DNA from: Phellopilus nigrolimitatus
Lineage: Eukaryota > Basidiomycota > Agaricomycetes > Hymenochaetales > Hymenochaetaceae
Reading direction: 5' to 3'
Assembly: GCA_021029095.1 (NCBI GenBank)
Contig: JAJOHG010000001.1
Location: 496,001 to 560,000, forward strand
Length of the DNA stretch: 64,000 nucleotides
Below are positions 33,754 through 44,927 of the stretch, piece by piece (within the stretch, counting starts at the first letter, position 1; each line of letters begins with the position of its first letter). The position numbers and the translations under genes were made by a program. The notes beneath the pieces are model-generated. The model was not told where the DNA came from. It searched no databases and worked only from the letters and a program-made list of their open reading frames with translations.

Positions 33754-36575
33754 CTAAACAGCAGACATCTCGACGTCGCGCTCTCCCCGCGCCCGCGTCC
33801 CCATCCGCGCCTCCGCCCGCGAGGCGCCCTCGCCAGGCGGGGGCGGCGGCGTCCCGTACCGCGCGCGGTAGTCGCGGTTGATCGCAACGAGCAAATCGCG
33901 GATGAACTCCGCGTGGCGGCGCCGCTCCTGCGGCGTCGGCGCCGGCGCCGGCGCGTCCCTCTCTCCCCTCTCCCTCTCCTTCTCCTTGTCTCGGCCCGCG
34001 ATGCGGATGCGCGCGACGCCGCGCGCGAGGTCGCCCTCGTCTGGCGACGGCGCGGGCTCGAGGTCCGCCGCGAGCCGCAGCGCGCGGATGGACGGGAGCG
34101 TCGGCGGCGTGCGGCGCGGCGAGCTAGCGGGCGAGTCCAGCACCGGCGAGCCCGCGCGCAGGCGCGAGGGTCCCGGCTCGGTGCGCGCACCGCTGCTGCT
34201 ACTGCTATGCGCGTGCACCGCCTGGCCTCGCGCGCGACGAGGACGACGCATGCCGCGCCGCACCGATGAGCGGGGGCAGCCGGAACTCGGCGTCGCCAGC
34301 GGTAAGCAGCGGGTACAGCGTGCCCGCGGCGGCGCGTCGACGCCGGCTTCTCGTCGAAGACGGATGACGCGAGCCGCGCGGGCGGCCCGCGCTGAATCGC
34401 GGGGCGCAGGCGCGGCTCGACGGGCCCGGGGGGCGGGAGGAAGCGCGTCCGCGCGTCGTCGCGCGCTGCCTCCGGTACCGTCGGCGGCGGCGCTGGCGTC
34501 GTCCCGGTCGCGCCGCGGGACGCTCGTCAGCGGGACCATGGTGCGCAGGGCGCGCGCGTCCGCGTATGCGTACGCGCCGAGCTGCGGGTGGTCCAGCCCG
34601 AGCGCGCTGCGCGCGAGGAAGTCGAAGTTCGCCGCACCGTCCGGCTGGGGCGCCGCGCTCTGCCGGTGCTGCTGCTGCTGCTGCTGTATCTGCGGGTACG
34701 GCGACAGCGCGACGGTCGAGGGGTGGTGGTACGACCCGGCGAGCGGCGACGGCGAGCGCGTGTGTGGGCCGTCTGAGCTGCCGGTCGAGTGCGGGCTCAG
34801 TCTGAAAGCCGGCCCCGAGCCGGAATGGATGCCCCCGTGATACGGCATGCGCGATGACGTCGAGCTTGATCCCATTGACGACGCTGAGGATGGCGGCGGC
34901 GCGTGTGCGGCGCCCGGCGACAGCGTTATCGTCTGCGGGTAAACACTTGAGCTGGAGCTGGAGCGCGACACAGATACGTTGCGATCTTCGAACGCCGGGT
35001 AAATCCCCGTGCCAGGGCCAGCACGATGCGGCGGCGAGTAGCTGCTGTGGTAATCGCTGGCGGCGTACGCGGACCCGATGCCGGAGAGAGACGAGGCCGG
35101 AGAAGGCAGAGAGGCGATACCGGGCATGTTGGCGAGTCCGAGCTCAGATAAGCCGATAGCGTCGAAGTAAGAAGAGGGCGAAGACACGTTTGTTGGCGTC
35201 TGCATAGGCTGCTGGGGGCGCGTGCTGTGATGCGAAGAATGGCCGTGAAAGTCGGGTGGTGTGACGGGATGGTGGCGTCTGGCCGGCGCCTGCGAGGTGG
35301 AGGTGATATCCCTCCCTAATGTGAGGAGAAATTCATTCACAGCGGCGAGTTCTTCAGGTGAATGAATATCCAACGAGATGGAACGCGGGTTAAACTGTTG
35401 CTGCTGCTGCTGTTGCTGTTGCTGCGGTGCACCATAATTGTGCTGTGCATACAGGCTCGAGAGGCGTTCTGCCATGTCTGAACAGGATGGGGAGGGAGAG
35501 AGACGCGAGTCAGCGTACTTTCATTCACGAATTAGCCATAGAAAAAAGAGAAAAGCACATTAATTTGCGCACGCGCGACTACGAATGAAGAGGGGACGAA
35601 CAACAAGACGGGTACTGACGCGGATCGTAGCTTGGGTTGACACGGCGTTTCTTCATATCCGTGAAGAATTCCTCGACGGCATCGTGGCTACGCTTCGTGC
35701 CGGCACCTGCGGACATGCCGCTCAGCACGGAGGAAGCAGACGAGCCGTCGTCGCGCAGAACCTCCCACGAGGGCACGTTCGAGTTTTGCGCGGGGATAGG
35801 GTTGGACTGCAAGAAGATATCGGAAGTGTGGGGGTGCGAGAGGGAGGAACGATGCGAGATATGCGGCTGGGAGTAGCCCAGCTCCGGAGAGGGCGTCGGA
35901 AGGAGGCCCGAGTCTGAAGATAGAGACGAGATGGAAGGCATCGACGAAGATGGCGAGAATTCTTGAAAAAAAAAAATGAGTGCTCTATCAATAAAAGAAA
36001 AGAAAAAGCAAGGGATGCTGACCTGGGGTTCCCCGAGACGAAAGCGATCTGGATTTCGATCTGGCGGCGGAGGCGGGATCGTTCGGGTTAAAAAGCTTAT
36101 CGGCGGCGGCCTGATTAGACTGCTCGCCCTGGACGCGATGGGAAAAAGCGGGGTCGGCGACGGTGATGGCCTTGGAGTGCTTGTGCTGTGCATGATGAGC
36201 CTCTGTATGTATCTTCTCATGCTTCTTGAGGTCCTGGGGGCGCTTGAAGGTCTTGTCGCAGACGTCGCAGACATGGGGCTTGAGGGGGACGTGCACGCGG
36301 AGGTGGGAGGTGATGTGGTCGCGCTTGGCGCAGGAGGTGCCGCAGTCCCTCCAGCGGCAGGTGAGGGTGAGGTTGTTGGTGGACTTGCGGCCGATGTGGT
36401 CGTTGCAGAGGTGGTTGTAGAGGGCCTCTGGGTCTGCGAAGGACAGGCTGCAGGCGTCCCATTTGCAGCGATGGGCGGGAGCGGGTGCGGGGGACGGGCT
36501 GTCGACGAGGGAGTCCGGCGGGGAAGCTGCTGCGGAGGGCGCTGCGGAAGTGTCGGACTGGAACTCGTTTGGCAT
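33754..36575 (-). CDS. pacC: PacC/RIM101 pH-response transcription factor, frame-shifted in exon 3
   Basis: Three exons: 36023-36575, 35620-35961, 33754-35477. Three C2H2 fingers lie near residues 35-122: [38 protein letters not shown], and [39 protein letters not shown] and [11 protein letters not shown] are further PacC hallmarks. Fingers 2 and 3 contact GCCARG in this family. A signalling-protease-box-like stretch ([20 protein letters not shown]) lies between two YPx[LI] motifs: YPQI at 34687-34698 and YPLL at 34304-34315. YPx[LI] motifs bind the Bro1-domain protein PalA/Rim20. The YPLL segment lies in another frame: the coding frame appears to change near 34485, 34330 and 34230, all GC-rich repeats, and ends back in the first frame. 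I chose ATG 36575; an in-frame ATG upstream at about 36667 is possible. Confidence 0.85.
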
Positions 36576-37766
36576 GAGGGGACGGAAGTTGTTGTGTGTG
36601 GTGACGGAGAGGGCGTACTCGAGGTCATGGAGAGGAACCAACCTTCTATACGTCTCTGAGTACATGTCTTGCGCTTGAGTTGGGCTCGGCCCTCTTGGCG
36701 CACACAGCCTCCTCGAAACGTCCACGGCTTCTCATAAGTCTTCTTCACTTGGCTCATCAGGTAATATATTATCCTATTTTTCATGCACAACCCGCAAAAT
36801 CAGGTAGAAATAAAAACAATTTCGTTGCAGGTCAACAGACGTCTCATGTGGTCGTTCTTACTCGATAGGTCGTGTTTCTTGGACCCCGATGGCTGCTCTT
36901 CCCCAGTAAACAAGATTTTCTTGGCATCGGCATTTCGGCAACACACTTCTCAGTGTCTTCCCCTTAGCGCGAAAAAAAAAAGGCGCTGCAGAATGTGTCA
37001 AACCCGATTTAGAAGTCATAACAATTCTATTCGACGGCACAAGCTAACCTCGTTTTCTTCCGTTCGTCCACAGGTGCTTGAAGGCACTCTGTTCGGCTGC
37101 CTTCGGGTGATCGTCACTGCCAAGACTTCTATTTATGCCCCCCTCGCTTTCGTCCGTCTCCTCGAGATCCAGCGCCCAATATGTACATCATTCTCAGCGC
37201 TATGCACCTCGCCTTTCTCGTACCTGATTTCTTTGCCTTGGCACATTCTAGCGCTCTTGCGGTCACCTCGAGTCTTACTAAGCAGCCGCGCCGCGCCGTA
37301 TCTCCTACTCCCTGTATTCGCCAAGATGCCTCAAGATCTAGACAATTCTATTCCTCGAGTCCTATTTTATCCTGGCCAAGAGCATCCAGTAAACCACCCT
37401 CCAAGACATTCCGGCGGAAGAGCGTTTATGGTCTTACGACTGCCAAAATGTCCTCGTGTTTTCTTTCTGTTTTCTCATTTCTTATATTTTCTCTTCATAC
37501 AACTCTTGCGTAGCTCGGCTTCCACGGCACAATTCAGCTCCTTCCAAAGTTTCATTTCGGTCCTTAATCTCAAACTTGCCTTGGCAGAGGTCCCAAGCCG
37601 ATTACTTTCAGAGTTTTATATTAGTCGAGCAAGCTCAAATTTGACCTTGGCAGAGGACCCTGGCTTGGTCTTGCTTGGTCACTGCTGCCGTCCGAGAACA
37701 TTTCGGCAGCGGGTCTCATATGCCATTAATAGTAAGTATAGCTTCAGCTCCTATCCAGCCCTCCGT
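36576..37766. other. PacC upstream region
   Basis: About 1.2 kb between PacC and the upstream tandem gene. It should contain the PacC promoter and 5' UTR. It is pyrimidine-rich on the plus strand and stays open in one plus frame for 335 codons, which I regard as chance. It contains the GCCARG cluster listed separately. Confidence 0.55.
37119..37664. promoter_or_regulatory. Cluster of eight PacC-type GCCARG sites
   Basis: GCCAAG occurs at 37119-37124, 37320-37325 and 37375-37380. Its complement CTTGGC occurs at 37237-37242, 37580-37585 and 37646-37651. CCTGGC, the complement of GCCAGG, occurs at 37371-37376 (overlapping a GCCAAG) and 37659-37664. The core GCCARG is the known target of PacC fingers. 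All lie 540-1090 bases upstream of the PacC start codon. Autoregulation is the natural inference. Confidence 0.6.
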
Positions 37767-39437
37767 CTACTTCACGAACCTCTTCATTGACTTGACTTCT
37801 GCATACGGGTCCACGCGCGGCGGGAGCCCGAACCGCGGCTCTGGGCGCTCTGTGGGAGTACATCAGCAACGTGCACCAGAAAAAGAAGCAGTATCCTAAA
37901 TCTTAAGAAAAATAAACGTACTGAGCGTGTGCTTGTAGATATCGCTGACGGTCTCGTCCCACACCTCGCGCCACATGTGTGCCGCGCCGCCCGCGCCCGC
38001 ATCGAGCCCGTGCTCCGCACAGAACGCGCGCAGGTCGAACCCGAGGCGCGCCGCATCGGGCACCGCGGGCACCACGATCTTCTGCTCCGGGTTCGCATGC
38101 GGGAGCAGGAAGAGGCAGTACCGGTGGTACGGCGACCCCCGCTGCGGGTGCGGCGGGACGTATCCCGTGTGCGGGTGCGCGGAGAGGTGCCCGCACGTCC
38201 CCGCGGAGAGCGGGATGTTCGGCCTGGGACAAGAAGCGTCAAAGAACGAACCTTCGCGCGCATCTAATAGAAAAGAACTCACTGCAGCCAATGGAGGAAC
38301 GTCGTGAAGCTCGTGTTCTCCGGGTCGGGAACGTCCGCGTCTACCAGGACTAGCGTGTAGTACCGCGTCTCCGGGTGGAAGACGCTTGTGTACAGACGCG
38401 GAGGGCGTCTTGACTAAAGGCATCGTTAATACGTCGATAACTTGTAGAGACATAAATGGCAGAACAAACCTGCTCCGGGAGGATGAAGACACCAGGCTCG
38501 ACCGGCTTGTGCTTCCGCCTTGTCCGCGTCCGCAGGTACGTGCTAAACGGCGGGGGCTCGGGGAAAGACAGACGCAGGTCGATGGACGGGTGCAATGCCG
38601 GTACGACGTCAGGCACAACGCCCATCTGGTGGATGCGCTCCATCTTGCCACGAAATCACATCAGCTTTGAGTCAATAAACTAATGAGTTAGTAGCTCACA
38701 AGGAGGTCCAGCGTCCCGTATCTCCTCCACTTCTGCTCAACCAAATGTCTGTACACAAGCCTGTTCAGATCACCTGTGAAAGAGAAAGAGAAAAAAAAAA
38801 CGAATTAGCGATTACCGAAGGGAAAACCCGCAGTCAACGACGCACCCATGCCGTTCGCAGCATTCCATCGAATCGACGGGCGGTTAATATCACTCTGTAT
38901 CTCCAAAATCCCCGCCTTCTCCCTCAACTCCCCCAACTCCCTCTCCAGCGCCGCCCGCGCCGCGCCCTCCGCGCCCTCCAGCTCCCGCTCCCCCTCCGCG
39001 ACGCGCGCGAGCACGCCGCGCAGCTCGCGCTTCAGGCGCGCAGAGTCGCTATTGATGAGCTTCAGCGCCTCGTCGTACACGGGCAGCAGGTGCGCCCGCA
39101 GGGGCACGTTCCACTTGCGCGGCGCCGCGAGCGAGATCTGCGCGCGCTTTTTCGCGAAGCGCCGCCGCGTCTTCCGCCCGGCCTCGGGCGCGGCCTCTTC
39201 GCCGGCGCTGGCGCCGCTCGCAGGGGCCGTGCTTTTCGACGCGTCGGCCGCGGACGACGTGGGTCTCGGCGCAGGTGAGATTTTGGGTTTAGGATCGAGG
39301 CCCGCGCTTTGCGGCGGGGACGGGGGAGAAACGCTGCCCGCAGCAGAGCTGACAGTATCCAACGTCGTGTTGGTACGACATATCAATGAGGCGGAAGGGG
39401 TTAGGCGCCGACGAGCGAGCGCGCGAACAGCCAACAT
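37767..39437 (-). CDS. Mitochondrial ribosomal protein mL38 (PEBP fold)
   Basis: Six exons: 38846-39437, 38700-38773, 38470-38643, 38283-38413, 37922-38223 and 37767-37849. Every junction keeps frame, giving 451 residues. The N-terminus (MLAVRALARRRLTPSASLICR) is a mitochondrial presequence. The middle has a coiled-coil-like stretch (RELRGVLARVAEGERELEG). The C-terminal half is a PEBP fold: LVLVDADVPDPENTSFTTF, LHWLQPNIPLSAG, YVPPHPQRGSPYHRY. This combination matches mL38 (yeast Mrpl35), a large-subunit mitoribosome protein, rather than a free PEBP inhibitor. GC-rich coding in exon 1. Confidence 0.88.
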
Positions 39438-39640
39438 CGTTCAAAACGAAAGACACACTCAAATCCAAGCGGGTGAAAAGTAGCAGCGTTACTGCACAGA
39501 ATGTGTGACCACGCTGACAAAGACTGTAAGCGCCATTACAATTCCCTAATGCAGCAGAAGTAAAGAAAAACATTTGTAAGTCGACATTTAGTACATGCTA
39601 AGGATACACAATTTGATAAATTACAGCTCATTTATAGGCA

Positions 39641-42600
39641 TTAATTCCTCTTCAATGTCAGCTTCAACTTCGTTCCACTGCCAGAACCCTGCTGCATCAG
39701 ATCATCGTCGACTTCCATCGCAGTCATAGGAGGGCTAGTCGCCAAGGGTGATGGCACGAATGCACTCGGGGGACGCGGGAACGGCATCGACGTCGACGAA
39801 GAGAGCGAAAGCGGCGAGCCTGCAGCGACAGGCGGCGCAGGAAATCCGTGCCCAAGACTCGGCGGAGACAGTGCACCCCCGCCTGTCGGCATTGAACCTC
39901 CCGCACCCGGTGGACTTCCCGCAGAAGGAGTAACATTGATTGGAGGAGCGCCCGAGTTGAACTCCGCCCAGCGAGGGCACTTCCTGTTGGTTTCTAAAGT
40001 AGTAGAGTTCAATTAAAACTAGTATCATTGTAATAAGTCACCGAAGCGTACTCATGTGCCCCATCTGTCCACAATGGCCGCAGCGCCTTGTTGTATCCGG
40101 TTTGACGGGTCGATTAAGTTGCAAGGGCGTCCCGCCCTCCTTCGAAATCTTTGCATTCTTGCGATGCAGGCGGCGCTCCTGGTTTTTCTTCATGCGCGCA
40201 ATCTCCTCCTCGAGCCTCTTCCTCGCTCTCTTGTCCTTCTCTTCGTCGCCTGTTGGGGCTAGAGAATCTGCCGTTGCTGATTCTTCCTCGATTATCTGCC
40301 GCCTTCTAACATATGCATGTATCACGGCAGGGTCACGGACGATCTCCATTTCCCATTCACCGTCAACGAATCTCCTTATGCGGAGAACCCGCTGACTGGC
40401 CTCTGGACCAAGGCTCAGCTCGCGATCTAGCGAGGACCCACGACTGTACGTTGGCGATGCAGGAGGTAAAGAAGGACGAGATCCAGCAAGTATCGCGGCA
40501 GTCGGTGGGAACTCCATATCCTCAAGCTTCGGCTTAATGCGCCCTTGACCTTGCAGCTTGTGCGCATTAGCACGATCCTCATCTTCCGCCGTCAACGCAG
40601 GTTCGTCTTTCCGGCTTAACGAATTGAATTGTGATTTCCAGATACGCTCTATCTCAGACTTGTAGACGTTTTGCTGTTCGGCAACATTGTATCGATGGGC
40701 AGATTTCGGTCGGCTATCTGCTTCAGCTGAACAGATAGTGAGCATACCAAAAAGCACATGACGGACGAAACACGGACGTACCCATTTTTTGCTCGTAGTC
40801 CTCCCCAGCACGCACGAAGATGTCCTTCATTGAAACGCGGACAAAACTGAAAGCCTCTCCCCTCCCCGTCGGGTCACCTTCGCCGTGTAATCTAAGCATA
40901 GCCTTCGCTTGTGTAGCATGCAAGAAATTCTTGGTAGTGATCCAGGGGGCGAGTTGTTGCTCAATCGAAAGATTTGACTCGTCATCGTCCTTTGCCGTCT
41001 CCGCTGCGCCTCCGTAACCAGCATCTTGAAGATGCCTCATACCAACTTGCATGCTCTCAGAGAGCACGACTTGCTCGGGATTGACCATCTTTAGCATGTC
41101 TGCATCAGAGGGGATGCTGACGAAATCCTTGAGGCGCCAGAAACCTTGATGAGGCCCTCGGCGATGATACTCCATGAATTCCTGTCAAAGAAAAAAGAGA
41201 TGAGACATGACTTCTGCAAATAAAAAGGGAGGTCATACCTTCAGCCTTTGGCGCATTTGGAGTTCATTCTGATCAGGGAAATACTTCATGAGACGCGATA
41301 TTTTCAGTCGCTCTCCCTGGCTTTTCCTTAAAAGCTTGAATGCAATAACTTGAAGCCGGTTCTTGATCGTGGTCGTGATCTTCCGTGAATGTGGGCCTGG
41401 CACCTCTGTCACAGGATATGTCTGGCCGACGACAAAAAGCGTTTTGATTTCGCGAAGATGATACTTCGTCTCGCCCTTCGTTGTGCTTCTAATGACGAGG
41501 AAATCCGTGGAATAAGGTTTTTGACGGAAAAGTGGAGCGCGAATCAAGTTGTTGTACAATGCCTGAATGGTCTGGCCCCCATAGACATATCCGAACTTCA
41601 TGAAAGGAGACTCGTCGCCTGGTTCAAGAACGAAAGGCTCGCCGAGGTCTGCTTTTGGAATGTGCTCGTCTTTGTCGTCCTTTTTGCGATAATAGTTAAC
41701 AAGGACACTGCCCATAGCGAAGTCGGAGATGATTGGAGGATGCTCTTCCTACCATAAGTTTCAGCTATACGGGAAAGTAGGGAAAGAGTAAGAGCCGTAC
41801 CGAAAACTCCCAAAGAACAAAGTTGCTCGAGTCTTTGAGCGTGAGATCACTGGTCTTCCGTAGACCCTCACCAACATCTCCCCCTTTACCAACCTTGCGA
41901 CCGGCCTTGTCCTTCTTCTTTTTCGCAGAACGGACCTTGCTGAATCGAATTTCGATGTTCGAAGGAAACTGCAGCGCCGGTCGATGGAAAGATCGAGCTT
42001 CTTGCTTTGAAAGGCGGGTCTTGTACTAAAAAAAACTAGTCAATAATCTCTTTCTAATTCAGGAACATCGTCAAAGCCCACATAAGGAAGCTGTAACTTC
42101 TGAGCTGGATACGCATGCTGGACGACGAGCTGTCCAAAGGTTTGGCGGACGCGGTGCCGCCCACCTTCCTTAGAGACTTCGTAGAAGTGATCATTAGATA
42201 GATTGAAACGATCGCGCGGGTGACCAGTATCAACGCGTGTCCTTTTTCTTGGCCGCACTTCTGAAAAAGAAATGGTTGGCAAGTCAAAAAAAAAAAAAAG
42301 CCACCGGAAGACTTACCAGCGAATCTCTCTTCGACATTTTCATCCTCTGGATCAACCTCCATTTGCGTGAAGTCTCGGAACGGCGCATTGGCATCCCAGA
42401 TGATACTTTGTGTCCATGTACCTTCTTCCAAAGCATTGTTCACGGGAGCTGTCACCATTTCCTTTTTATGCGGAGGTTGATGATCATTGTTGTAATCGGG
42501 ATCGTAAATTATATGGTCCTCCCAATTGGATAGCAGCACAAGGTCAAACGAGCGGTCGTGAAGGGAGAGTGTCGTAGCTGTATTTGACTCAGCCAGGTCC

Positions 42601-43361
42601 TGGATGGCAACTTCGTTGGTTTCATATCACAGAAGTGTGTAATTTGACGCACATTTAAGGCCTTAACAAGGTCGTCCTCGACACTCCCGGCAGCCACCTC
42701 CTCTTCGACACGCTTATTCTCAACCTGACGTTTCGTAGCTCCAACAACAGCCTTCAGGTAACCCTTAGAAGCCTCCTTCTTCCTGGGATTTATGGTTTCA
42801 ACTGAGAGGAGATGAGCAATCACTTAGGAGGGCGATGTTTTGTACTTACCCGCCAGAGTTCTCTTTCCGACGCGAGACTTCTTCACAACATGACCCTTGA
42901 AGAGCTCGGTGAAGTTCAAGATTTTGCCTTGTTGAAACGCCGGGAACCTCTCATACACAGACTTCGGCCGCTCAACCATCCGTTTGACAATCCTCACCCT
43001 TCTTGCCCTGCGGAAGGCCTCGGGAGAACGAGCTTCCGACTTGACCACCGCACCCGTGTCATCCTCCGACTCATCCTCCAGCTCCCGGTTGACCTCGTCC
43101 TCCCAGTCCTGTCCCTCTTCGGCACCAATAATATCATCGTCGTACTTGTCGCTGTATATCTGCTTCGCGTTGAGGGTCGGGATGCCAGATATTCCGAGCT
43201 GGTTAGAGAGGTTCTGACCGGACGGAAGTTGCAAGTTCGTCAGAACATGGTCTAGCGAGAATCCTGTGAGAGCAGAAATAATCGAGCTTTCATCCTTGTC
43301 CTTGAGTTACATCAGGTTTGCATTTGCAAAACTTTGCTTATATTCTTACCTGGTTCGACAT
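39641..43361 (-). CDS. taf1: TAF1, largest TFIID subunit
   Basis: Ten exons: 43350-43361, 42850-43300, 42653-42801, 42317-42599, 42082-42260, 41801-42025, 41239-41748, 40782-41181, 40052-40726, 39641-39993. All phases agree, giving about 1078 residues. The DUF3591 core is clear: LLSNWEDHIIYDPDYN, EEHPPIISDFAMGSVLVNYY, FVLEPGDESPFMKFGYVYGG and FLVIRSTTKGETKYHLREI. A zinc knuckle CGHCGQMGHMKTNRKC follows near the C-terminus. No bromodomain is present, as is normal for fungi. TAF1 scaffolds TFIID at Pol II promoters. The first exon encodes only MSNQ. The intron 42600-42652 (53 bases, GTGCGT to CAG) removes what would otherwise look like a frame shift. Confidence 0.92.
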
Positions 43362-43569
43362 GAAGGTGTCCAAGGACAGCGAGAGAGCGGAGTGCTGTGG
43401 CTTGAGTAATGCTGACTAATACTGAGTCACGCGTACATAGCGCGTACGCGTCCAAACCTGCGTGGCACTTCGACGTCCGACGTAACTCTTGTCGAAACGC
43501 GTAACTTCCTTTGTTTGACTTATCCAGAAGACCAAATTTTCAACTGCTTCTATTATATTTAACTCAGCA
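43362..43569. promoter_or_regulatory. Divergent promoter, TAF1 / PA28
   Basis: 208 bases between start codons of two divergent genes. Contains ACGCGTACATAGCGCGTACGCGT (split here for length as two ACGCGT-type hexamers at about 43430-43454), a palindromic GC-rich element. Confidence 0.5.
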
Positions 43570-44826
43570 ATGGCGATGACCTCTGAACTCTCCGCAAAAC
43601 TTGAGGTCAATCCTACATAGTTTCTTCTAGACTGCACGCTCATAATCTTTACGCATTCTTAGGCATACCAGAAGAGGGCCGCAGACAATGCCGAGAACGT
43701 CGTCTTCAAAGTCTTTCCTCAAAAGGTACGCTTGAATTGATGCTCATACCTTTATTCTTGGCGCTCATTGCTTTTAGATATTGTACGCGCACGATTTCTA
43801 CGCGGCGACTGGAGCTCTGCTCACCGAGTTGTAGGGACCTACAGGCACTGATAGATTCTTCATCTGATACTTCGTCTCCATTCAACCTCGCGCATGCGTC
43901 AACTTCTACGGACACGACTGTGTACCCCGACCCTTCTAAGGGGCAGCGGCAGGACTCGAAGAAACGCAAAGTTGCTGATGGAGACGCTAAGGCATCTGCG
44001 AAGACAACGGAAAATGCTCACTACGCCGAACTTATACACGCAAATAAGCATATTATCAAGGTCCACGAACGCATCAAGAATGAATGTGAAGAGCTGGCGC
44101 GGACCTGCGTAAGTCATATTATGACTTTGGCATTGATATACATGGTTTGTTTTCCTAATGGGAGAATATACAGGATGAAGTTTCAATATGGGTGAACTTA
44201 ACAATGCCAAAGTAAGCTGCTGCCTTTGATGAATTCTCGTTTCGTTTTCCTCTTATCCACTATCTTGTTTAGAATCGAGGAGTAAGCACCCGTGCTTTCT
44301 ATTATTCATTGCTTGGATGTTCTAATTTACTCTGAACAGTGGAGACAACTTCGGCGTCGCTGTCCAAGAGGGTAAGTACTACGATATGAATGGCTTTGCT
44401 GCAAGGCTGTCTGACATTTGGACTCAGAGGCATTGGCGGAATTAAACCGCTGTCAACAAAGTGCTATTAATTTGAGGGACGCAGTCCGTCAACATCATTT
44501 AAGCAGAGCGAAAATCTGCTCCAAGTTGATCAAGTACCCGAATGTAGAGGATTACTCGGTAAACCTTTTCACCTTTGTCAACCTGGTTGCATTCTAATTT
44601 TGATTCTATCTTAGCTTGCGTTGAAAGAGCACGATGAGAAAACGATGTATTCGGCTCGGGCGAATCTCTTCGACCTGCGAAACATCTACGCTGTTATGAC
44701 GAATATCTTCCAGAAGAACATTGCGAAGGTGAGGTGTTGATTAAAATCTTTTTTAGTATTTTAATGATAATCTCTTGTCTGCAGATCCGTGCACCGAAAG
44801 GCAATAACTCGGAGGGTCTTTATTGA
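43570..44826 (+). CDS. Proteasome activator PA28/REG-gamma-like, with micro-exons
   Basis: Ten exons: 43570-43605, 43663-43725, 43778-43782, 43835-44108, 44174-44211, 44273-44281, 44340-44371, 44428-44558, 44615-44728, 44785-44826, giving 247 residues, close to animal PA28-gamma. Supporting blocks: AENVVFKVFPQKILDLQALI, NECEELARTC then DEVSIWVNLTMPKIEDGDNF, GVAVQEEALAELNR, SRAKICSKLIKYPNVEDYSL, LRNIYAVMTNIFQKNIAKIR and the end SEGLY. The activation-loop-like region lies around VEDY. Exon 3 is 5 bases (ATATT) and exon 6 is 9 bases; without them the conserved helices break. The protein should form a ring that opens the 20S proteasome without ATP, in the nucleus. Confidence 0.88.
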
Positions 44827-44927
44827 TTGCCCATTTACTTAAGACCTCCAGCACGTACATTTTAATGCTAACAACTTTAGACAAGTTTATATATGGACGA
44901 TGCATTATATGTAACTCTATACAGGCC

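Noticed and set aside
33878..34840. Long Arg-rich plus-strand open frame opposite PacC
   Set aside because: It is a GC-rich shadow of PacC exon 3; composition is dominated by Arg, Ala and Ser with no domain.
36783..37790. 335-codon plus-strand open frame upstream of PacC
   Set aside because: No family features, poor start, pyrimidine-driven Leu/Ser/Phe composition; better explained as promoter and 5' UTR.
42600..42652. Apparent frame shift in TAF1
   Set aside because: A 53-base intron with GTGCGT donor and CAG acceptor joins the two frames exactly.
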